DNA of 64,000 bases from an uncultured Alistipes sp. (GTDB lineage Bacteria > Bacteroidota > Bacteroidia > Bacteroidales > Rikenellaceae): NCBI GenBank assembly GCA_938014215.1, contig CALLRW010000001.1, positions 186,001 to 250,000 on the forward strand. Direction: 5' to 3'. Positions 59,366 through 64,000 of the stretch are shown piece after piece. Made by a program: the position numbers and the translations under genes. The notes under the pieces were generated by a model. That model did not search any database, had not been told where the DNA came from, and saw nothing but the letters and a program-made list of their open reading frames with translations. Each line of letters opens with the position of its first letter. The stretch's first letter is position 1.

Positions 59366-60335
59366 CGTTATAAAGTTTATTTGCAGCTTCGAGGCAACGA
59401 CTATCTCCACTGCCCATCAGATCTGCATAGATTAATAGATTAGGAACAATATTCGTTATTGTGTTATCAGTCCAAAATTTCTGGTAAATTTTCACTTCTC
59501 CATTTTCTGCTGGAATAAACCGACCTGTTTTTATAAGAGCTTGGCTGTTGTCCTCGGTATAAATATCAAAATATTCAGGGTGGAGGAATCCATTAACCAA
59601 AAAAGAAGCAGCTTCGCCGCCCCAATACATACCAGGAGGTAGAATTATATTATTCCATCTCCCTTTATCAGCTTTATTTGTAAACGTATATCGTTTTAAG
59701 AGAAGTTTGGGTTTGAGATACATGTTATAATTCATTTGCCATAAATCTATCAACTCGGATTTTCTTTCAATGAATCTACCTTTTTTATTTGTAAGAATGA
59801 AGCTTTTGGACGTTAATTCTGCAAAAACATTCTTTATTGTCCCTAAAGAAAGTTTAGTCCGCTCATTCAATTCACGATAACTAAGATTTACATTTTTATC
59901 ATCGAGCAATAAATAGAAAACAAGTTTCAGGCCTGTTTCGTTAAAGGCTTTAGTCGCTTTTTCTTTCAAAGACGCACTTTGGCCTTTCTTACCTGAGATA
60001 TGGATAAAAAGATTTTTAGACTTGATTCTAGCATTGCCGGCAGTATCTAATACGTTGATACCTTGACTGAAGAACTTATCTGCTAATGATGGAGAAATAT
60101 AACTTGAGATTAATATAATGGGTTTATCTGTATAACGTTTTACCTCATTCAACCTATTCAGAATTGACATGAAATTTGGTTTTGAGACAAATCTTTTGAG
60201 CTCTGCCACAAATTCACTTTTTTTTATTAGAATATTACCATCAAAAACTTCATAATCTGATGGAAGAAATACTATATCATTGCAATTCATTATATGTTTA
60301 AGACTTGCGACGGCATCATATACAAATTCATCCAT
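59346..60335 (-). CDS. AbiEi-like antitoxin and transcriptional repressor
   Basis: A 329-residue protein. Residues 1-115 form an alpha/beta domain with KPIILISSYISPSLADKFFS and GINVLDTAGNARIKSKNLFI, as in the AbiEi_2-type antitoxins. A winged-helix segment lies at about 135-195 (LSYRELNERTKLSLGTIKNV, FILTNKKGRFIERK). The rest (200-329) resembles the C-terminal antitoxin part with LPPGMYWGGEAAS and FDIYTED. AbiEi proteins neutralise AbiEii without touching it and repress their own promoter through inverted repeats (established for AbiE type IV systems). Such repeats are seen upstream here. First gene of the cassette; strongly AT-rich. Confidence 0.85.
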   Translation of the reverse strand: MDEFVYDAVASLKHIMNCNDIVFLPSDYEVFDGNILIKKSEFVAELKRFVSKPNFMSILNRLNEVKRYTDKPIILISSYISPSLADKFFSQGINVLDTAGNARIKSKNLFIHISGKKGQSASLKEKATKAFNETGLKLVFYLLLDDKNVNLSYRELNERTKLSLGTIKNVFAELTSKSFILTNKKGRFIERKSELIDLWQMNYNMYLKPKLLLKRYTFTNKADKGRWNNIILPPGMYWGGEAASFLVNGFLHPEYFDIYTEDNSQALIKTGRFIPAENGEVKIYQKFWTDNTITNIVPNLLIYADLMGSGDSRCLEAANKLYNDEKLSM

Positions 60336-60347
60336 ATATCTAAGTTT

Positions 60348-60510
60348 TGTTCATTAAACTTTATGTGTTCATAATTTATGAACACTACAAAAATAATGAA
60401 CAGAATCTTTATCTACAAAGAAACTGTATAAAATATAAAATCCCTATATAGCATTTTGTTCACGAATAACATCTGTTCATGGATTTTGAATAATAGAAAT
60501 ATCATGAACA
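60348..60510. promoter_or_regulatory. Operator array of TGTTCA/TGAACA half-sites
   Basis: Seven half-sites lie in about 160 bases: TGTTCA at 60348, 60366, 60457 and 60474; TGAACA at 60379, 60397 and 60505. The 60366/60379 pair forms the perfect palindrome GTGTTCATAA-T-TTATGAACAC (60365-60385) over the predicted transcription start. The site at 60397 lies in the -33/-7 spacer. Binding by the AbiEi-like winged helix would block the promoter. Confidence 0.75.
60388..60419 (-). promoter_or_regulatory. Promoter of the AbiE-PP2C cassette
   Basis: On the minus strand TTTG (60419-60416), a 20-base spacer and TATTTTTG (60395-60388) give a textbook Bacteroidota promoter. The predicted start near 60382 falls inside the perfect palindrome at 60365-60385. 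Confidence 0.8.
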
Positions 60511-60577
60511 TGAGAGTAAGGGTAATAGTAGTAGTTCAAGTAATTTTTAGTTTGACGAAAGATATAATAGAACCTTT

Positions 60578-60787
60578 TTAAGTATGCTGTCTGTTTAAAA
60601 AAATGGTTGATAAGAGCTTTTCAACATATCCTTCAATACTATCTACGTCATAAACAGAAACTCTTAGAAATGATATAGAAAGAAGTTTTAGGTTTAAATA
60701 AGAGAATGTCTCTTCTTGCCACCATATTCCCTGTTTAATATGTATTTGTGGATATAAGTGCGTAATTATTAGTGGGCTAATTTGCTC
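60578..60787 (-). pseudogene. Truncated gene relic, C-terminal part only
   Basis: An open minus-strand frame of 70 codons without ATG reads, among others, IKQGIWWQEETFSYLNLKLL, then SISFLRVSVYDVDSIEGYVE and KLLSTIFLNRQHT before a TAA at 60580-60578. The amphipathic pattern and lack of repeats look coding, as if the 3' end of a gene was left by a deletion or insertion. The family is not recognised. Confidence 0.4.
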
Positions 60788-60806
60788 CTATTGCTTCTTT
60801 TGTACG

Positions 60807-60875
60807 AATATGTAAAGTGCAGGCTTGGAGTCCTATTTTATGTGGCGCTTTCCTCTCTCTGGACTGGATCTCCAG
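60807..60875 (-). repeat. Dispersed repeat copy B
   Basis: Ungapped match to 50953-51021 on the minus strand, about 49 of 69 positions by hand. It begins 17 bases after the terminator of the GIY-YIG gene. Confidence 0.65.
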
Positions 60876-60891
60876 ATATTTCGGGTACCAG

Positions 60892-60926
60892 AAAAATTAG
60901 TCCGGCACGTTGTAGTGTCGGACTAA
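60892..60926 (-). terminator. Terminator of the GIY-YIG gene
   Basis: TTAGTCCGGCAC (60897-60908) pairs with GTGTCGGACTAA (60915-60926), with one G-T pair. On the minus strand five T follow directly. Confidence 0.88.
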
Positions 60927-61038
60927 AAGAATTGTTGCTTATCTGAAAGATCTGAAGGAGTCCCTCTAAAACACATAGAGGAAAGAGGTACAATCGTTTT
61001 CTGAGGGTAAGTAAATAGACGGTATTTTTCGTAAAGAA

Positions 61039-61680
61039 CTATTCCTCGTGTTCGCAACGGGCTCGGAGGTCGCTCAATAGCTCGCCTTTATAGGAGAAAT
61101 ACTTTGCGCCTTGATATGCCCCCGAAGTATTGCGGCGCTCTTCGGGCATAAAGGTCCCCACAAAGGGCGAGAGTTTGTAGAGGCGTCCCTCGTATTCGAT
61201 ATGGTCGTCGTCCGCGACCTTTACTTCAGTTCCGGTCGGCACGAAAACCAGAGTTGCTCCAATCGGAATATGAACCATGCTGAACTTGAAACGAGCTCGT
61301 TTCTTCCCGTTCTCGGTGGGCTCCTCCGTCTCCGCTTTCTTATTCTTAAGATGAACTTCGTCAATCTCGGCATCGTCGAGCGTGGTCGATATGTCGCGCA
61401 GGATGTCCAACGCTTTAGCAGGAGGTACGTTGAAGAACTCCCGATTCTGGCGAATCCGCAAATCGGTCAGCCGGTCGATGGTCTTGTGAATCAACTTCTC
61501 GACCTCCTCGTATTTCGAGGTTTTGAGTGTCGCATAAATCTCGAACGGCATAGGCACGGCCGTATTGTCCAACTCTTTCGAGCGAACATCTACCGGGCGG
61601 GAACTCTTGCCGATTTTCACCCAATCCTCCTTAAAGCTCGGATTGGTCAGAATGTATACGTATCCTGCTTCTTTTTTCAT
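61039..61680 (-). CDS. GIY-YIG nuclease-family protein (T5orf172-like) with C-terminal DUF4357-like part
   Basis: A 213-residue protein. Residues 6-90 form a GIY-YIG domain of the T5orf172/MUG113 type: GYVYILTNPS (6-15), VKIGKSSRPVDVRSKEL (21-37) with the active-site Arg, then a long helix with EVEKLIHKTID and FFNVP. A charged linker (115-140) leads to a beta-rich end (about 145-200; GATLVFVPTGTEVKVADDD) resembling DUF4357, often fused to such nucleases. It probably cuts or modifies DNA. The ATG at 61680 is taken because an exact -7 element at 61699-61706 places the transcription start after the alternative ATG at 61701. It is adjacent to a helicase-nuclease gene on the same strand. Confidence 0.85.
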   Translation of the reverse strand: MKKEAGYVYILTNPSFKEDWVKIGKSSRPVDVRSKELDNTAVPMPFEIYATLKTSKYEEVEKLIHKTIDRLTDLRIRQNREFFNVPPAKALDILRDISTTLDDAEIDEVHLKNKKAETEEPTENGKKRARFKFSMVHIPIGATLVFVPTGTEVKVADDDHIEYEGRLYKLSPFVGTFMPEERRNTSGAYQGAKYFSYKGELLSDLRARCEHEE

Positions 61681-61698
61681 TGGGAGCGTGTTAATATA

Positions 61699-61706
61699 CA
61701 AAGATA
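61699..61706 (-). promoter_or_regulatory. -7 promoter element TATCTTTG of the GIY-YIG gene
   Basis: Exact TAnnTTTG on the minus strand, 18 bases before ATG 61680. It overlaps the alternative start at 61701, so it decides the start. It also shows that the gene has its own promoter downstream of the helicase gene. Confidence 0.65.
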
Positions 61707-61756
61707 GTAATTTCGACTGGATTGGATGGATTTTTAGCCATAAATTCCTCCAGCTG

Positions 61757-64000
61757 CTATCTCTGTAACAGTTCGGTTAATTGCGTGTGGATCTTGGCCT
61801 CTTCGTCAGTGCCCGTGGTGGAGAGGCGCAGCAGCGGAAGGCCGTAGCGGTCGAGGATGCGATCCTTCATCCGGTCGCGCTCGGATTGGCGGGTTCCTTG
61901 TTTGTGGAACTGGTAGCCGTCGGTCTCGACAGCCAGGACGGGCCGTTTGCTCACCCGGTTGTAGATCAGGAAGTCGAGGTGCGTGGCGCCGTTCGAGGCA
62001 TAGCGGCGCTCCTCATCGTCGAGAAGCGTCCAGTCGCGGATCAGTAGTCGCAGCGGTTGGTGGCAGAGAACGCCCAGATGCCGGAATGCCGGGTCGGCCG
62101 CCAGCACCCGCTCCAGCAGGGCATAGGTCAGATTCTCGGAGTCGAACTCCGAGATCCGTCGGTGCCGCTTGAGGAACTCCCGCCGTGCCTCGGCGTAGGG
62201 TTCGTAGAGCAGGTCGAAAACCGAATGGATGGCGCTCTCCGTGATCTTGCCGCCATTGTAGTCGATGTAGGCCAGCAGATCGGCGATGTTGCGGCTGTCG
62301 GGCTGTTCGTTGCTCGAAGTGACGAGCGTGAATTGCCGTTTGGCTCGCGATACAGCGACGTTCAGCAGATTGGGATCATCCGTGAAGGCGGTAATCTGAT
62401 CGTCGACGGTCGACAGGATGATGGCCTCCTTCTCCCGTCCCTGGAACTTGTGGACTGTGGCCACGTCAATGCCTCCGCCCAGCTCGCGGTGGAGCGCATT
62501 GACCTGCTCGTTGTAGGGGGAGATAATGCCGATTTCGGCCTGCTCGCAGGGGAGTGACGGCAGCACCTCGCGCCGGATCGTCTCGATCTCGCGGGGATTG
62601 AACGCTCCCCGCGCGTGATGCCCCGGGGCGGTCCGCCACGCCGTGATGACGTCGGGTTCGCTGCGATCCTCGGTCATGATCAGCAGACGCCCGCCGTAGA
62701 AGCGTTGGTTGCAGAAGTTGATGATCTTCGGATGGCAGCGGTAGTGTTCGCGCAGCAGCGTCTGCGGGGCTTCGGGAAAGACCCGACAGACCGACTCCAG
62801 AAAACTCAGCGCGGCGCAGTCGTAGCGGGGATCGATCGCGTGTTTGGCGGCGATGGCCTGCATGCGGAGCCGGTCGGCATCCGTGATGACATTGGGTAGC
62901 TGCATCGAGTCGCCGACAATCACCGCATTGCGGGCGCACATCAAAGCCAGCGCCCCTGTTTCGGACGACACCTGCGAGGCTTCGTCCATAATCACGTAGT
63001 CGAACAGCGTTTCCGCTCGGAAATTCGACCGCGAGGAGAAGGTTGTGCTCAACACGACGGGGTACTCCTTGAGCAGCTCGGGGGTGATGTGCTGAAAAAT
63101 GGGTCGTTTGTGTCCCTTGCCATAACGGGCGGCCAGTCGGCTGCGAAGGTATCGCATTGAGTCGTCGCTCAGCCGGGCCACCATCGCCGGAGCATCCGAC
63201 GTGGCAAGTTGCTTTTCAATTCGGTCGATCTCCGCCGTGAGCTCCTCTTGCCGGACCTGGTAGTAGCTACGCTGGAGGCGGGGGATCAACCGCTGGAGAT
63301 CCTGCCGCTCCGGTTGGCGGGGAAATCCGTCGAAGAGGCGGCGGATGCGGCGTTTGAGCAAAAACCATCGGACAGTCTCTCGCCATCGGTCGAAGAGACC
63401 GTTCGGCTGCCACTCGACTGCGGCCTGCAATTCGTTCCACAGCATCAGCAGCCGGACCGACGGCATCTGCCGGCGAAGTGTGATGGAGGGATCAATCGTT
63501 GTCTCCTGCTCGAAATGGAGTTGTTCGGTTTGCAGCCCCGTCAACTCCTGTCGGGCACGAGCCAGCCGTTCCTGTCGTTCGAAAACCGTCTGCAACGATT
63601 CGGCCTCGGACTGGATGGTGCGGAGGAACTCCGGAGAGTCGGTTTCGGCCGAATACCACGAGTCGATCTCGGCCGGGACGGTCTTGTCGATGGCCTGCGT
63701 TTCGACGAAGGCTGTCTTTCGCTCACGGCTGCCCAGCAGGGCAGTGAGAAATCCCAGCCCCTGCTTTTCCAGCTTTTCGACCACGTTTTCAATGGCCGAG
63801 TTGTTGTTCGAGACGACCAGCACGGTCTTCTCCTGCACCACAAGGTTGGCCACGATGTTGAGGATCGTCTGCGTCTTGCCGGTTCCCGGAGGACCCTGGA
63901 TGATGCTGATCTGATTTCCAAAGGCTGCCTGGATGGCTCTCTGCTGGCTGGCGTTACACCCGAAAGGGTAGATGAGCGGCGGCACCGGGAATTGTCGGGG
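61757..64000 (-). CDS. Superfamily 1 helicase with C-terminal nuclease domain, 5' end outside the window
   Basis: At least 747 residues are visible and the frame stays open to the window edge, so the N-terminus is missing. Helicase motifs are IIQGPPGTGKTQTILNIVAN (Walker A), VIMDEASQVS (Walker B, DEAS), VGDSMQLPNV (motif III), LREHYRCHP (motif IV), VATVHKFQGREKEAIILSTV (motif V) and LNVAVSRAKRQFTLV (motif VI), matching AAA_11/AAA_12 Upf1-like enzymes. The last 110 residues contain HLDFLIYNR, VLAVETDGYQFHK and RDRMKDRILDRYGLPLLRLS, a Vsr/DUF2726-like endonuclease pattern. It may belong to a DNA-defence or repair function. The composition is GC-rich again, so it may lie outside the AT-rich insert. 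Confidence 0.92.
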   Translation of the reverse strand, partial: PRQFPVPPLIYPFGCNASQQRAIQAAFGNQISIIQGPPGTGKTQTILNIVANLVVQEKTVLVVSNNNSAIENVVEKLEKQGLGFLTALLGSRERKTAFVETQAIDKTVPAEIDSWYSAETDSPEFLRTIQSEAESLQTVFERQERLARARQELTGLQTEQLHFEQETTIDPSITLRRQMPSVRLLMLWNELQAAVEWQPNGLFDRWRETVRWFLLKRRIRRLFDGFPRQPERQDLQRLIPRLQRSYYQVRQEELTAEIDRIEKQLATSDAPAMVARLSDDSMRYLRSRLAARYGKGHKRPIFQHITPELLKEYPVVLSTTFSSRSNFRAETLFDYVIMDEASQVSSETGALALMCARNAVIVGDSMQLPNVITDADRLRMQAIAAKHAIDPRYDCAALSFLESVCRVFPEAPQTLLREHYRCHPKIINFCNQRFYGGRLLIMTEDRSEPDVITAWRTAPGHHARGAFNPREIETIRREVLPSLPCEQAEIGIISPYNEQVNALHRELGGGIDVATVHKFQGREKEAIILSTVDDQITAFTDDPNLLNVAVSRAKRQFTLVTSSNEQPDSRNIADLLAYIDYNGGKITESAIHSVFDLLYEPYAEARREFLKRHRRISEFDSENLTYALLERVLAADPAFRHLGVLCHQPLRLLIRDWTLLDDEERRYASNGATHLDFLIYNRVSKRPVLAVETDGYQFHKQGTRQSERDRMKDRILDRYGLPLLRLSTTGTDEEAKIHTQLTELLQR

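Larger units (their letters stand above)
60336..61038. other. 700-base AT-rich region upstream of the AbiE cassette
   Basis: It contains the cassette promoter and operator array (60348-60510), a start-less coding relic (60578-60787), the second copy of a dispersed repeat (60807-60875) and the minus-strand terminator of the GIY-YIG gene (60892-60926). No intact gene is supported. Confidence 0.7.

Noticed and set aside
1..64000. CRISPR arrays, tRNA, rRNA or insertion sequences
   Set aside because: No regularly spaced repeats of CRISPR type, no cloverleaf-like gene ends and no transposase or integrase motifs were seen on either strand.

Overview
The window looks like a chromosomal segment of a gut Bacteroidota. 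It carries three SusC/SusD pairs, a hybrid two-component regulator, an ECF sigma/FecR pair, many short-lipobox lipoproteins, and repeated TAnnTTTG -7 promoter elements. The high G+C of most genes points to an Alistipes-like member of Rikenellaceae rather than Bacteroides sensu stricto; this genus call is an inference from composition and gene style.

Region 1 (1-5.4 kb) is the end of a polysaccharide-utilisation module: SusC tail, SusD, GH18 endoglycosidase and a DUF1735/LamG surface lipoprotein. Region 2 (5.4-8.2 kb) holds housekeeping genes on the minus strand: GNAT, YqaA/DedA-type membrane protein, YjbQ and nucleoid-associated protein. Region 3 (8.3-21.5 kb) is a second module with the same gene order (SusC-SusD-GH18-DUF1735/LamG). 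It is headed by ECF sigma and FecR anti-sigma genes and extended by a Ser-type sulfatase and a GH20 hexosaminidase. Regions 1 and 3 together look like an N-glycan/glycoprotein-foraging locus: GH18 enzymes release the glycan, SusC/D import it, and sulfatase and GH20 trim GlcNAc residues.

Region 4 (21.7-27.2 kb) is a four-gene cluster of predicted secreted proteins: an alpha-helical protein, a DUF4384-like protein, a WG-repeat/caspase-like protease and a transglutaminase-like protein. It has its own promoter and a leader of about 350 bp. Region 5 (27.7-32.8 kb) has a membrane-anchored TPR/AraC-type regulator and two lipoproteins, one built of about five tandem Fn3-like units. purC follows on the minus strand. 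Region 6 (34.3-50.7 kb) is a third PUL for a plant-type beta-glucan or xyloglucan-like substrate: GH3, surface lipoprotein, SusD and SusC on minus; the regulator, GH5 and a second GH3 on plus.

Region 7 (51.2-57.2 kb) contains a MORN-type protein, a triheme cytochrome c peroxidase with a CcsA/ResB cytochrome maturation pair, and, divergently, a Fur-family regulator translationally coupled to a QueD-like enzyme. Region 8 (57.3-64 kb) is a visibly AT-rich accessory island. It has gene remnants with stop codons, an overlapping three-gene AbiEi/AbiEii/PP2C cassette with a striking operator array, a GIY-YIG protein and a helicase-nuclease cut by the window edge. The AbiE+PP2C cassette and the secreted caspase/transglutaminase cluster are the best candidates for undescribed systems.
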